Shown here piece after piece: positions 1 through 9,190 of a stretch of DNA of 64,000 nt (the stretch's first letter is position 1; each line of letters starts with the position of its first letter). The notes beneath the pieces were generated by a model. The model searched no databases, was not told the origin of the DNA, and was given only the letters and a program-made list of their open reading frames with translations. Both the position numbers and the translations under genes were made by a program. The DNA is from Rubrimonas sp036788415 (GTDB lineage: Bacteria; Pseudomonadota; Alphaproteobacteria; Rhodobacterales; Rhodobacteraceae): the NCBI RefSeq assembly GCF_036788415.1, contig NZ_DAIQNN010000001.1:1-64000 (forward strand). The letters are read 5' to 3'.

Positions 1-2
1 CG

Positions 3-764
3 CCGGGGGCCCGCGCCCGCGTCGCCCTCACAGGCCTGACGCTCGCCGAGCAGTTTCGCGACCAGTCCGGCACCGACGTGCTGTTCTTCGTGGACAACAT
101 CTTCCGCTTCACCCAGGCCGGCTCGGAAGTGTCGGCGCTGCTCGGCCGCATCCCCTCCGCCGTGGGCTATCAGCCGACGCTCGCCACCGACATGGGCCAG
201 CTGCAGGAGCGCATCACCTCGACCAAATCGGGCTCGATCACCTCGGTGCAGGCGATCTACGTGCCCGCCGACGACCTCACCGACCCGGCGCCGGCGACCT
301 CCTTCGCGCATCTCGACGCCACCACCGTGCTGTCGCGCGCGATCTCGGAGCTCGGCATCTACCCGGCCGTCGACCCGCTCGACTCCACCTCGCGCCTGCT
401 CGACCCGCAGATCATCGGTCAGGAGCATTACGACGTCGCGCGCGCCGTGCAGGGCACGCTCCAGCGCTACAAGGCGCTGCAGGACATCATCGCGATCCTC
501 GGCATGGACGAGCTGTCGGAAGAGGACAAGCTCACCGTGGCCCGCGCGCGCAAGATCCAGCGCTTCTTGTCGCAGCCCTTCGACGTGGCCGAAGTGTTCA
601 CCGGCTCGCCCGGCGTGCAGGTGCCGCTCGAGAAGACCATCGACAGCTTCAAGCGCGTCGTCGAGGGCGAGTTCGACCACCTGCCGGAGGCCGCCTTCTA
701 CATGGTCGGCGACATCGACAGCGTGATCGCCAAGGCCCAGAAGATGGCCGCCGCCGCGGCCTGA
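3..764 (+). CDS. atpD: F1Fo ATP synthase subunit beta (3' part)
   Basis: Catalytic beta subunit of the F1 sector, which makes ATP from ADP and Pi using the proton gradient. The gene is cut by the window edge. About 253 C-terminal codons are visible of a family usually 470-480 residues long, so the P-loop lies outside. The frame is open from base 3 without a start. Diagnostic stretches are the DNIFRFTQAGSEVSALLGR segment, AHLDATTVLSR, AVDPLDSTSRLLDP and the DELSEED signature near the C-terminus. It is followed 26 bp later by atpC in the same orientation, the standard end of an atp operon. Confidence 0.98.
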   Translation, partial: PGARARVALTGLTLAEQFRDQSGTDVLFFVDNIFRFTQAGSEVSALLGRIPSAVGYQPTLATDMGQLQERITSTKSGSITSVQAIYVPADDLTDPAPATSFAHLDATTVLSRAISELGIYPAVDPLDSTSRLLDPQIIGQEHYDVARAVQGTLQRYKALQDIIAILGMDELSEEDKLTVARARKIQRFLSQPFDVAEVFTGSPGVQVPLEKTIDSFKRVVEGEFDHLPEAAFYMVGDIDSVIAKAQKMAAAAA

Positions 765-790
765 TCCGCGACACCGCGAAGGAGAGGCCG

Positions 791-1189
791 ATGGCCGACA
801 CGATCAGCTTCGATCTCGTCTCGCCCGAGCGCCTCGTCGCCTCGGTCGACGCCGACAGCGCGCGCATCCCCGGGGTGGAGGGCGAGTTCACCGCCCTTCC
901 CCAGCACGCGCCCTTTCTCACCACGCTGCGCCCCGGCCTCGTGATCGTGCAGGAAGGCGGCAAGACGCATGAGTTCTTCGTGACCGGCGGCTTCGCTGAA
1001 GTCTCGCCGCACGCCGTCTCGGTGCTGGCAGAGGAGGCGATGGAGCGCAGCCGCGTCGACCGCGCCTTTCTCGACGCCAAGATCGAAGAGGCCGAGGCCG
1101 CTCTCGCCGCCGCCTCCTACGAGGGCAAGATCGCCGCTGCGCAGCGCGTGGCGGATTATCGCCAGTTGCTCGGACAGTTCTCGGGCTGA
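791..1189 (+). CDS. atpC: F1Fo ATP synthase subunit epsilon
   Basis: Central-stalk epsilon subunit, 132 residues, which couples rotation to catalysis and can inhibit ATP hydrolysis. The N-terminal beta-sandwich is recognisable from SARIPGVEGEFTALPQHAP and FFVTGGFAEV. The C-terminal helical part is Ala/Glu-rich and ends near residue 132, a normal length for alphaproteobacteria. A purine-rich ribosome binding site (GAAGGAGAGG) sits just before the ATG. It is the last gene of the atp operon; the next gene is convergent on the minus strand. Confidence 0.97.
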   Translation: MADTISFDLVSPERLVASVDADSARIPGVEGEFTALPQHAPFLTTLRPGLVIVQEGGKTHEFFVTGGFAEVSPHAVSVLAEEAMERSRVDRAFLDAKIEEAEAALAAASYEGKIAAAQRVADYRQLLGQFSG

Positions 1190-1234
1190 GGACGATCCGC
1201 CTGCGCCGTTCCTTGGGCGGCGCGGCGCTGCGGC

Positions 1235-1735
1235 TCACCTCAACAAATCGTCGAACTCCGCGAACACCTTGTCATAGGTCGTTCGCTTGAACGGCACGAT
1301 GCAGCCGATCAACTCGCCCGGCGCCATCCAGGTCCAGCGGCTGAATTCCGGGTGCTCGGTCTCGATCCGGATGTCGGCGTCCTCGCCCAGAAAGCGCGCC
1401 GCGAACCATTTCTGCATCTGGCCGCGAAACCGCCCCTTCCAGAGTTTCGGGCCGAGATCGGTCGGAAAATCGTAGGGGATCCACTGCGCGCTCTCGCGCA
1501 GAACCTCCACCAGATGCGGCGCGACCCCGGTCTCCTCGCCCAACTCGCGCAGCGCCGCCGCGACCGGCGCCTCGCCCTTGTCGATGCCGCCCTGCGGCAT
1601 CTGCCAGGCTGGGCCGGGGCTGTCGATGCGCTGGCCGGCGAAGACCCGCGCGCCCGGCCCGATCAGCACCACCCCGACGCTCGGGCGATAGGGGAGCGCC
1701 GCGATCTCCGCGGCGCCCGCTGCGCTCTCGGACAT
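1235..1735 (-). CDS. rppH: RNA pyrophosphohydrolase (Nudix)
   Basis: Nudix hydrolase of 166 residues that removes pyrophosphate from the 5' triphosphate end of RNAs and so starts mRNA decay. The complete Nudix box runs from G49 to V71, with E55, R63, E64, E67 and E68 matching GX5EX7REUXEEXGU. RppH-like features are YRPSVGVVLIG at the N-terminus and WQMPQGGID before the box. It lies 10 bp after ctpA and is probably the last gene of the gpmI-envC-ctpA-rppH operon. A general Nap4A hydrolase of the same subfamily is the main alternative. Confidence 0.93.
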   Translation of the reverse strand: MSESAAGAAEIAALPYRPSVGVVLIGPGARVFAGQRIDSPGPAWQMPQGGIDKGEAPVAAALRELGEETGVAPHLVEVLRESAQWIPYDFPTDLGPKLWKGRFRGQMQKWFAARFLGEDADIRIETEHPEFSRWTWMAPGELIGCIVPFKRTTYDKVFAEFDDLLR

Positions 1736-1745
1736 GGCCGACCCC

Positions 1746-3074
1746 TTACTGCGCCGCCGCCGCCCGGCTGTACACCGCGATCCCGGTCAGCATGTCGATG
1801 GCGTAGGCCAGCTGGAGGTCCTCGGCGCGCAGCTTGGCGGTCGCCTCGTGGCGGGCGCGTTCGGCCTCCCACTGCTCGCGCTCCTCGTCGGTGAGCACGT
1901 TCTCTAGGCTGCCGCGCAGCGCGGCTTCAGAACGCTGGAAGCGCGGATCGGCCTCCGGGGCTTCGGCGAGCTGGCGGTTTTCGACGAGAATGTCCGGCTC
2001 GATGCCGAGCGCCTGGATCGACCGGCCCGACGGCGTGTAGTAGCGCGCCGTGGTCAGCCGCATCGCGCCCTGGTCCGACAGCGGCATGATCGTCTGGACC
2101 GAGCCCTTGCCGAAGCTCTTGGCGCCGACGACGATCGCCCGGCGATGGTCCTGCAGCGCGCCCGCGACGATCTCCGACGCCGAGGCGGAGCCCTCGTTGA
2201 TCAGCACCACCAGCGGCTTGCCGTTCGTCAGGTCGCCTTTCTCGGCGTTGTAGCGGTCGCTGTCGGACGGGTCGCGCCCGCGCGTCGAGACGATCTCGCC
2301 CTTGTCGAGGAACGCGTCGGACACCGCGATGGCCTGATTCAGCAGCCCGCCGGGATTGTTGCGCAGGTCGATGACGTAGCCGGTCACCTTGTCGGCGCCG
2401 CCGAGCTCTTTCTTGATCTCCTCGATCCCGCTCACGAGGTTGTCGAAGGTCTGCTCGTTGAAGGTGGTGATGCGGATGACGCCGACATCGCCCTCGACGC
2501 GCGCGCGCACCGCGCGGATCTTGATGACGTCGCGCGCCATGGTCAGATCGAGCGGACCCTCCTGGCCCTCGCGGGCGATGGTGACCTTGATCTCCTCTCC
2601 GACCGGCCCGCGCATGCGCTCGACGGCCTCGGACAAGGTCAACCCCATCACCGGCTCGTCGTCGATATGGGTGATCAGGTCGCCCGCCTTGACGCCGGCC
2701 TTCGCGGCGGGGGTGTCGTCGATGGGGGCGACGACCTTCACCAGCCCGTCCTCCATCGTCACCTCGATGCCGAGGCCGCCGAACTCGCCGCGGGTCTGCA
2801 CGCGCATGTCGGCGAAGCCTTCGGGCGGAAGATAGGAGGAATGGGGGTCGAGCGAGGCGAGCATGCCGTTGATCGCGCTCTCGATCAGCTCGCCCTCGTC
2901 CACTTCCTCGACATAGGAGCTGCGGACGCGCTCGAAGATCGCGCCGAACAGGTCGAGATATTCGTAGGTCGACTTGTCCTTGACGGACTGCGCCCAGAGG
3001 GGCGTCGCCAGCTGGGTGGCGACGGCGGCTCCGAAGGCGGCGCCGCCGATCGCGGCCAGAGCAAGCTTGCGCAT
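1746..3074 (-). CDS. ctpA: Carboxyl-terminal processing protease, S41 family
   Basis: Periplasmic serine protease of 442 residues with a PDZ domain. It begins with a signal peptide (MRKLALAAIGG to about A28), has a PDZ domain at about residues 90-175 (FGGLGIEV, AGVKAGDLI) and an S41 catalytic core. The Ser/Lys dyad lies in GSASASE (295-301) and K323 of SFGKG. The ATG used here has a good SD (AGGAAAGGACGAG) and forms a TAATG junction with the stop of the envC-like gene; an upstream in-frame GTG at 3110 is less likely. The family processes cell-wall enzymes and envelope proteins, which fits the neighbouring envC-like gene. Confidence 0.95.
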   Translation of the reverse strand: MRKLALAAIGGAAFGAAVATQLATPLWAQSVKDKSTYEYLDLFGAIFERVRSSYVEEVDEGELIESAINGMLASLDPHSSYLPPEGFADMRVQTRGEFGGLGIEVTMEDGLVKVVAPIDDTPAAKAGVKAGDLITHIDDEPVMGLTLSEAVERMRGPVGEEIKVTIAREGQEGPLDLTMARDVIKIRAVRARVEGDVGVIRITTFNEQTFDNLVSGIEEIKKELGGADKVTGYVIDLRNNPGGLLNQAIAVSDAFLDKGEIVSTRGRDPSDSDRYNAEKGDLTNGKPLVVLINEGSASASEIVAGALQDHRRAIVVGAKSFGKGSVQTIMPLSDQGAMRLTTARYYTPSGRSIQALGIEPDILVENRQLAEAPEADPRFQRSEAALRGSLENVLTDEEREQWEAERARHEATAKLRAEDLQLAYAIDMLTGIAVYSRAAAAQ

Positions 3075-4183
3075 TATCCGCTCGTCCTTTCCTGTGCGAA
3101 CGCGAACCACGGGGCCGGGTCGGTCGGCGCACCGCCGCGTCGCAACTCCATATAGAGGCTTTCGCGAGAAAGCGTCCCGTTTCCGCGGCTCGCGTCAATG
3201 AGAAATTCCGCGGAAGCCGGCGGTGGGCCGCCCATCGCGCCGATCGGCTCGCCCATCAGCACGACGTCTCCCACGGTCCGGTCGATGCGCGCAAGCCCGG
3301 CGAGCAGGATCAGCGCGCCCGCTTCGGGTTCGAGAATTGCGACTTGCGCGAACCGCCCGATGGGGCCGGCGTAGCGCAGCGTCGCCGTCGCCGGGGCGCG
3401 CACCAGCGCGTAGGGCGCGGTCTCCAGCGTCATCCCCTGCGCGCCGCTCGTCCCGTAGGGCGCGGCGATGCGGCCTGCGACGGGCGGCGGCATCAATCCG
3501 CGCAGCGCGTCGAAGGGGATGTCGGGCGCGGCGCCTTCGGGGCGCGGCGGCAGGGCGGTCACGCCGTCGGCGAGCGTGGCGGCGGCGCGCGACAGAAGGG
3601 CGCGGGCGGCGTCGAGCGCCTGCGCCGTCTCTGGGTCCGGGGGGGCGGCGCGGCGCGCGGCGGTCTGCGCGGCGATTTCGGCATGGGTGGCGCGCAGCGC
3701 GTCGATCGCCGCGCGCGCGAGATCGGCGGCGGCGCGGCGCTCCGCCTCGAGCATGTCCAACGTCGCCAGATCGGCCCCGAGGGTCTCGGCCCGCCGGCGC
3801 AGGGCGGGTGCGGCCGAGCGGGCGACCAGCGCGGCGCGGCGGGCGGCGAGCGGTCCGTCGGGGTGCAGGAACCAGCCCACGGGCGGCGCCGCGTCGATCC
3901 GGCGGATCGCGAGGGCGGCGGTCGCGGCGCGCTGCGAGAGGTCGGCGGCGCGCGGGGCGAGATCGGCGCGGCGCTGGGCGATCCGGCGCAACTCGGCGCG
4001 CAGGACGGCGAGCGCGTCCTCCTGCGCCGCCGCCGCCGCGCCGAGCGCGGCCAGCCGACCCTCCCCGTCGGCGGCGGCCAGCGCGGCCTCGGCCCGGCGC
4101 AACGCCGCAGCGGCGTCCGCGATCTCCTGCGCGGCGGCGGGCGCGGCGCAGAGCGTCAGCGCGACCAGCGCCGCCCGGATCAC
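3074..4183 (-). CDS. EnvC-like murein hydrolase activator, degenerate LytM
   Basis: Predicted exported protein of 369 residues with a signal peptide (VIRAALVALTLCAAPAAAQ), a long Ala/Arg/Glu-rich coiled-coil region (about residues 20-225) and a C-terminal LytM/M23-like domain (PVAGRIAAPYG, YAGPIGRFAQVAILEP). The C-terminal domain contains no histidine, so the HxH and HxxxD zinc ligands of active M23 peptidases are absent. In EnvC and NlpD such degenerate LytM domains activate amidases instead of cutting peptidoglycan. The GTG start overlaps the gpmI stop by 4 nt (GTGA) and the stop overlaps the ctpA ATG, so the three genes are probably translationally coupled. Confidence 0.85.
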   Translation of the reverse strand: MIRAALVALTLCAAPAAAQEIADAAAALRRAEAALAAADGEGRLAALGAAAAAQEDALAVLRAELRRIAQRRADLAPRAADLSQRAATAALAIRRIDAAPPVGWFLHPDGPLAARRAALVARSAAPALRRRAETLGADLATLDMLEAERRAAADLARAAIDALRATHAEIAAQTAARRAAPPDPETAQALDAARALLSRAAATLADGVTALPPRPEGAAPDIPFDALRGLMPPPVAGRIAAPYGTSGAQGMTLETAPYALVRAPATATLRYAGPIGRFAQVAILEPEAGALILLAGLARIDRTVGDVVLMGEPIGAMGGPPPASAEFLIDASRGNGTLSRESLYMELRRGGAPTDPAPWFAFAQERTSG

Positions 4184-5703
4184 GCGCCCACCAGGACCCG
4201 ACCGGTCATCTCGGGCGGGCGCCGCAGCCCCATCAGCGCGAGCGCGGTCGGGGCGACGTCGGCCAGCCGGCCGTCCGAAAGCGTGGCGCCCTCGGGCCCG
4301 CCGACGAGGATCAGCGGCACCGGATTGGTGGTGTGGGCGGTGTGCGGTCCGCCCGTCTCGGGGTCGACCATCATCTCGCAATTGCCGTGATCGGCGAAGA
4401 CCAGCATCGCGCCGCCCGCCCGCTCGACCGCCGCCGCGACGTCGCCTAGCGCCGCGTCCACCGTCTCGACGGCGGCGATGGCGGCGGCCAGATCGCCGGT
4501 GTGGCCGACCATGTCGGGGTTGGCGAAGTTCGCCACGATCAGCGCGTTCTCGCCGCCGTCGATGGCGGCGACGAGATGGTCGCGCACTTCGGCCGCCGAC
4601 ATCTCGGGCTTCATGTCGTAGGTGCGCACTTTCGGGCTCGGCGCCATGTGGCGGGTCTCGCCGGGCCACGGGGTCTCGATCCCGCCGTTCAGGAAGAAGG
4701 TGACGTGGGGATATTTCTCGGTCTCGGCGACGTGGAACTGCGCCAGCCCCTGCGCCGACACCCACTCCGCCAGCGTGTTGGCGATGTCCTGCGGCGGAAA
4801 CATCACCGACATGTGGCGGTCATGCGCGCCGGAATAGGAGGCGAAGCCGCACATCGCCGAAAGGCGCGGGCGCGCCGAGACGTCGAAACCGTCGAAATCG
4901 GGGTCGCCGAGGGCTGCGAGGATCTCGCGCGCCCGGTCGGCGCGGAAGTTGACGCAGAGCGCGCCGTCGCCGTCGCGCATCCCCGCATAGTCGCCGATCA
5001 CGGTGGGCGCGACGAATTCGTCGGTCTCGCCGCGCGCATGGGCGGCGGCGACGGCGTCTTCGGCGGTCGCGGCGGTCTCGCCTCTGCCGCGGACCATGGC
5101 GTCGAAGGCGGCCTGCACCCGCTCCCACCGCTTGTCGCGGTCCATCGCGTAGAAGCGGCCCGAGACGGTGGCGAAGCGCGCCTCGGGCGCGACGCGGCGA
5201 AAGGCGGCGAGGTGCTCGGGCGCGCTGGAGGGCGCGACGTCGCGCCCGTCGGTGAAGGCGTGGAGCAGCACCGGGACGCCGAGCGCCGCCAGCGCCTGCG
5301 CCGCCGCCGCCATGTGGCGCTGATGGCTGTGCACGCCGCCGGGGCTGAGCAGCCCCAGCACATGCGCCGTCCCGCCCGCCGCCTTCACCTTGTCGGCGAA
5401 GGCGCGCAGGGCGTCGTTCTCCGCGAAGCTCCCGTCTTCGATGGCGCGGTCGATGCGGGGCAGGTCCATCCACACAACGCGGCCCGCGCCGATGTTCATG
5501 TGGCCGACTTCGGAATTGCCCATCTGCCCGTCCGGCAGGCCGACATCGCTCCCGCTGGTCCGCAGGGTCGCATGCGGGCGCGTCGCCATCAGCCGGTCGT
5601 AGACGGGCGTGCGGGCGAGCGCGACAGCGTTCGCATCGGTCTCGGCGCGCAGGCCCCAGCCGTCGAGGATGCACAGCACGGTGGGGCGAAAGGCGTGCGT
5701 CAT
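4180..5703 (-). CDS. gpmI: 2,3-bisphosphoglycerate-independent phosphoglycerate mutase
   Basis: Glycolytic enzyme of 507 residues that interconverts 3- and 2-phosphoglycerate with two metal ions and a phosphoserine. The alkaline-phosphatase-like core is evident: LCILDGWG with D14, GQMGNSEVGHMNIG with catalytic S64, and FADHGNCEMM and DMVGHTGD near the C-terminus. Length and motif order match the family (505-515 residues). It opens the minus-strand operon with envC, ctpA and rppH, an order seen in Rhodobacterales. The ATG at 5703 is preferred because MTHAFRPTVLCILDG is the usual N-terminus of the family. Confidence 0.97.
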   Translation of the reverse strand: MTHAFRPTVLCILDGWGLRAETDANAVALARTPVYDRLMATRPHATLRTSGSDVGLPDGQMGNSEVGHMNIGAGRVVWMDLPRIDRAIEDGSFAENDALRAFADKVKAAGGTAHVLGLLSPGGVHSHQRHMAAAAQALAALGVPVLLHAFTDGRDVAPSSAPEHLAAFRRVAPEARFATVSGRFYAMDRDKRWERVQAAFDAMVRGRGETAATAEDAVAAAHARGETDEFVAPTVIGDYAGMRDGDGALCVNFRADRAREILAALGDPDFDGFDVSARPRLSAMCGFASYSGAHDRHMSVMFPPQDIANTLAEWVSAQGLAQFHVAETEKYPHVTFFLNGGIETPWPGETRHMAPSPKVRTYDMKPEMSAAEVRDHLVAAIDGGENALIVANFANPDMVGHTGDLAAAIAAVETVDAALGDVAAAVERAGGAMLVFADHGNCEMMVDPETGGPHTAHTTNPVPLILVGGPEGATLSDGRLADVAPTALALMGLRRPPEMTGRVLVGA

Positions 5704-5832
5704 GGCGGGCGGTCCTCGCTGCTGCGCTGCAACTGTCAAAGCATGGCGGGCGGCCGCGCGCAACCGCGGGGGCGGTTCCGCGGTCGGGCGATCCGCGCTA
5801 AACGGTCCGCCGGGCCGGCTGCGGGATTCGCC

Positions 5833-6711
5833 ATGACTGACGACCGGATGCGGCTGAACCTCTCGGCGGCGGGCGCCTCGATCGCCGTCGCGCTCGCGCT
5901 GATCGCGATCAAGCTCTGGGCGCAGCTTGCCACCGGGTCGCTGTCCATCGCCGCGAGCCTTGTGGACAGCGCGCTCGACCTGACCATCGCGCTCGCCAAC
6001 CTCGCCGCGATGCTCTACGCGGCGCGCCCCGCCGACGACGACCACCGCTTCGGCCACACCGCCGCCGAAGATGTGGCGGCGCTGGCGCAGGGCGCGCTCG
6101 TGGTCGCGGCGGGGATCGCGATCCTGTGGAGCGGGGCCGTGCGGCTGATCGATCCGCAGCCTTTGCAGGCCGAGCGGGAGGGCGTGATCGCGATGGTCGC
6201 GGCGCTGGCGCTGACCGGGGCGCTGGTGTGGTGGCAGCGGCGCGTGGCGCGGCGGACCGGCTCGCGCATCGTCGCCGCCGACAGCGCGCACTACCTGTCG
6301 GATTTCGCGCCGATGCTCGCGGCGTTGGTCGCGCTGGCGGCGTCGAAGTTTCTCGACGCCCCGCAGCTCGATTCGGTGCTGGCGATGGCGGCGGCGCTGT
6401 GGATCCTGCGCACCGGCTGGCGGGTCGCGCGCGGCGCGCTCCATGGGCTGATGGACCGCGAGGCCCCGCCCGAGACCGTCGCGCGCATCGCCGAACTGGC
6501 GGACGCCGCGCCCGGCGTGCTCGGCTGGCACGACCTCAAGACGCGGATGTCGGGGCCGAAGCTCTTCGTGCAACTCCATGTCGAGATCGACGGATCGCTG
6601 CGGCTGAAGGAGAGCCACGCCATCGGCGAGGCGCTGCGGCGGGAGATTCTGGCGATCGGCCACGATGTGGACGTGATCATTCACACTGACCCGGTGAAAA
6701 TCCGCGACTGA
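5833..6711 (+). CDS. fieF: Cation diffusion facilitator, FieF/YiiP type
   Basis: Inner-membrane proton-coupled exporter of divalent metals (Zn/Fe/Cd/Mn), 292 residues. Six membrane segments are followed by a cytoplasmic C-terminal domain. The transport-site ligands D45, D49, H153 and D157 fall at the same numbers as in Escherichia coli YiiP, and H71/H75 in DDDHRFGH match its second site. The C-terminal part (HDLKTRMSG, HVEIDG, HDVDVIIHTDP) is the typical ferredoxin-like dimer domain. It is divergent from gpmI and appears to be a single gene. Confidence 0.94.
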   Translation: MTDDRMRLNLSAAGASIAVALALIAIKLWAQLATGSLSIAASLVDSALDLTIALANLAAMLYAARPADDDHRFGHTAAEDVAALAQGALVVAAGIAILWSGAVRLIDPQPLQAEREGVIAMVAALALTGALVWWQRRVARRTGSRIVAADSAHYLSDFAPMLAALVALAASKFLDAPQLDSVLAMAAALWILRTGWRVARGALHGLMDREAPPETVARIAELADAAPGVLGWHDLKTRMSGPKLFVQLHVEIDGSLRLKESHAIGEALRREILAIGHDVDVIIHTDPVKIRD

Positions 6712-6808
6712 AACGCCGGCGCGGGCGTTCTGCGGCGCCGGAGCGCGTTGCGCGCCCGCGCGCGGCGATCACAGAGTGGCGATGTGAAATCCTTGCGGAG
6801 CCGCGCCG

Positions 6809-7762
6809 ATGTTCGCCACCCAGCCTCCGCCGCCGATCTGGGCGCGCACGCCGCCGAGCCTCGGGCCGGTCTGCCTCGGGCTGCTCGGCGCGGGTCTGGC
6901 CTGGCGCGCCGCCGGCCCGGCGCTCGGCGCGCCCGACGGCGTCGGCGCGCTCTGGATCGGCTTGGCGCTCGCGGCGCTGGCGCTTTGCCTCGGGCTGTAC
7001 GGCGGGCGGGCGGCGCGGCCCGGCGCGCTGGTCTTCGATCTGAAGATGCCGCCCGGTCGGGGCGCGGTGCCGGCCTTCTCGATGGCGCTGATGCTGGCGG
7101 GCGCGGCGCTGATCCCGCTTTCGGCGATGGCGGCGACGGCGGTCTGGGCGATCGGCGTGCTCGCCCATGGCGCGCTCGCGGCGTTGCTGCTGCGGGAGCT
7201 GCTCGCCGCGCCGCCCGAGGGGCGGCCCGCCACCGCGACGCTGCTCGTGCCCTTCGCGGGCCAGCTCGTCGCGCCTCTGGCCGGCGTCCCGCTCGGATTT
7301 CCCGGCGTCTCGTGGGCGCTGTTCGCGCTCGGGATCGTCGTCTGGCTGGCCTTGACGCCCGCGATCCTGCGCCGGCTGGCGCGCGTCTCGGTCCCGCCGC
7401 CGATGCGCCCCGGCGCGTTCATCCTGCTCGCCCCGCCCGCCATCGCGCTGGTCGCCCTCGAGCGGCTCGACCCCGGCGGCCCGCTGCTCTGGCCGCTCTT
7501 CGCGGCGTCCTGCCTGACGCTCGCAGGGCTGCTCGCGCATGCGCGCTGGCTGACCGAAGGCGGATGGACGCCCGCCTGGGGCGCGTTCACCTTCCCGTCG
7601 GCGGCCTTCGCCGCCGCCTGCCTCGTCATGGCGGAGCGCCAGCTCGGCCCGACATGGGACTGGCTGGCCGCCGCGGCGCTGACGGCGGCGTCGCTGGTCG
7701 TCCTCTACGTGGCGCTGCGCACGGGCGAGGCCTGGGCGAAGGGCGAGCTCGCGGCGCGCTGA
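6809..7762 (+). CDS. TehA/SLAC1-family (TDT) membrane transporter
   Basis: Integral membrane protein of 317 residues with about ten hydrophobic segments. The start PPSLGPVCLGLLGAGLAWR and the late FTFPSAAFAAACLVM resemble the tellurite-resistance/dicarboxylate transporter (TehA, SLAC1 anion channel) family. The transported ion cannot be read from sequence. The ATG has a GGAG nine bases upstream. The gene lies alone between fieF and the M20 hydrolase in the same direction; no tehB-like methyltransferase is adjacent. Confidence 0.78.
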   Translation: MFATQPPPPIWARTPPSLGPVCLGLLGAGLAWRAAGPALGAPDGVGALWIGLALAALALCLGLYGGRAARPGALVFDLKMPPGRGAVPAFSMALMLAGAALIPLSAMAATAVWAIGVLAHGALAALLLRELLAAPPEGRPATATLLVPFAGQLVAPLAGVPLGFPGVSWALFALGIVVWLALTPAILRRLARVSVPPPMRPGAFILLAPPAIALVALERLDPGGPLLWPLFAASCLTLAGLLAHARWLTEGGWTPAWGAFTFPSAAFAAACLVMAERQLGPTWDWLAAAALTAASLVVLYVALRTGEAWAKGELAAR

Positions 7763-7840
7763 GCGGCGCCCCGGGGCTGGACAGCGCCGCCCGGCGCGAT
7801 ACCGTCGGACAACCTCTCACCCTCGCCGCAGGAGCCCGCC

Positions 7841-9028
7841 ATGCCCGTCGTCAACCGCATCGCCGACATGCAGGACGAGGTCGCGCTCTGGCGGCGCGAC
7901 CTGCACGCCCATCCCGAACTGATGTTCGACTTGCCGCGCACCTCGGCGCTGGTGGCGGCCCGCCTGCGGGAATTCGGCTGCGACGAGGTGGTCGAGGGGA
8001 TCGGGATCTGCGGCGTCGTCGGGGTGATCCGGGGGCGCGAGACGGGGTCGGGGCGCGTGATCGGGATGCGCGCCGACATGGACGCGCTGCCCATCGAGGA
8101 GATCACCGGCCTGCCGCACGCCTCGAAGACCCCCGGCAAGATGCACGCCTGCGGCCATGACGGCCACACCGCGATGCTGCTCGGCGCCGCCAAATATCTC
8201 ACCGAGACCCGCAATTTCGACGGTGTGGCGGTGGTGATCTTCCAGCCCGCCGAAGAAGGCGGCGGCGGCGGGCGCGAGATGGTGAACGACGGGATGATGG
8301 ACCGCTTCGGCGTGCAGGAGGTCTACGGCATGCACAACATGCCCGGCCTTCCGGTCGGCCAGTTCGCGATCCGGCCCGGCCCGATCATGGCGGCGGCGGA
8401 TCATTTCGACATCGAGGTCGAGGGCCATGGCGGCCACGCCGCGCGCCCGCACGCCTGCATCGACACCACGCTCGTCGCCGCCCAGATCATCGTCGCGGCG
8501 CAGAGCCTCGTCGCGCGCACGGTCGACCCGGTGGAATCGGCGGTGGTCTCGATCACGTCGATGCACACGGGCGGCGACGCCTACAACGTGATCCCGCAGA
8601 CCGTTGCGCTGCGCGGCACTGTGCGCACGCTGTCGCCCGCCGTGCAGGACCATGTCGAGGCGAAGCTGCATGCGCTGGTCGAGCACACGGCGCGCGCTTT
8701 CGGCGCCCGGGCCACGCTGAGCTATCACCGCAACTATCCCGTCACGATCAACGCCGCCGCGCAGACCGGCTTCGCCGGCGACGTGGCGGCGCAGGTGGCG
8801 GGAGAGGCCGGGGTCCGGCGGGACGCGCCGCCGCTGCTGGGGGCGGAGGATTTCTCCTTCATGCTGAACGCGCGGCCCGGCGCGTTCATCTTCACGGGCA
8901 ATGGCGACACGGCGGGCGTGCATCACCCCGCCTACGACTTCAACGACGCGGCGATTCCGGTCGGCATGTCCTACTGGGCGCGGCTCGTCGAGACGGCGAT
9001 GCCGGCGGCGAACGGGGCGAAGGCCTGA
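7841..9028 (+). CDS. M20 family amidohydrolase (aminoacylase/hippurate hydrolase-like)
   Basis: Cytosolic metallopeptidase-type enzyme of 395 residues that probably hydrolyses N-acyl amino acids or related amides. Features are LHAHPEL near the N-terminus, GMRADMDALP (76-84), the metal-binding HACGHDGHTAM (102-112 with C104, H106), E138/E139 (PAEEGGGG) and GAEDFSFML near the C-terminus. The dimerisation domain starts at HFDIEVEGHGGHAARPH. An AGGAG ribosome binding site precedes the ATG. Substrate is not predictable beyond the subfamily; no biosynthetic partner is adjacent. Confidence 0.9.
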   Translation: MPVVNRIADMQDEVALWRRDLHAHPELMFDLPRTSALVAARLREFGCDEVVEGIGICGVVGVIRGRETGSGRVIGMRADMDALPIEEITGLPHASKTPGKMHACGHDGHTAMLLGAAKYLTETRNFDGVAVVIFQPAEEGGGGGREMVNDGMMDRFGVQEVYGMHNMPGLPVGQFAIRPGPIMAAADHFDIEVEGHGGHAARPHACIDTTLVAAQIIVAAQSLVARTVDPVESAVVSITSMHTGGDAYNVIPQTVALRGTVRTLSPAVQDHVEAKLHALVEHTARAFGARATLSYHRNYPVTINAAAQTGFAGDVAAQVAGEAGVRRDAPPLLGAEDFSFMLNARPGAFIFTGNGDTAGVHHPAYDFNDAAIPVGMSYWARLVETAMPAANGAKA

Positions 9029-9031
9029 ATT

Positions 9032-9049
9032 TGTCCACTTGTCTGGACA
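9032..9049. repeat. Inverted repeat TGTCCA-N6-TGGACA
   Basis: A perfect 6-bp inverted repeat with a 6-base centre lies just after the M20 hydrolase stop and about 150 bp before the HU-like gene. No U-tract follows, so it is not a convincing intrinsic terminator; it could be an operator or a weak 3' hairpin. Confidence 0.4.
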
Positions 9050-9190
9050 GCCGCGTCGAATTGGTCGGTTTTGCGGCGAAATCAGGGCGCGACGGCGCGG
9101 TTTGGGCTTGATCGTCGCGCCATCCTTGTCTCCATTGCAGCGACGGCAGCGCGCAGGGGCGCTCCTCTCACGTCGAAAGGCATATCTCGC

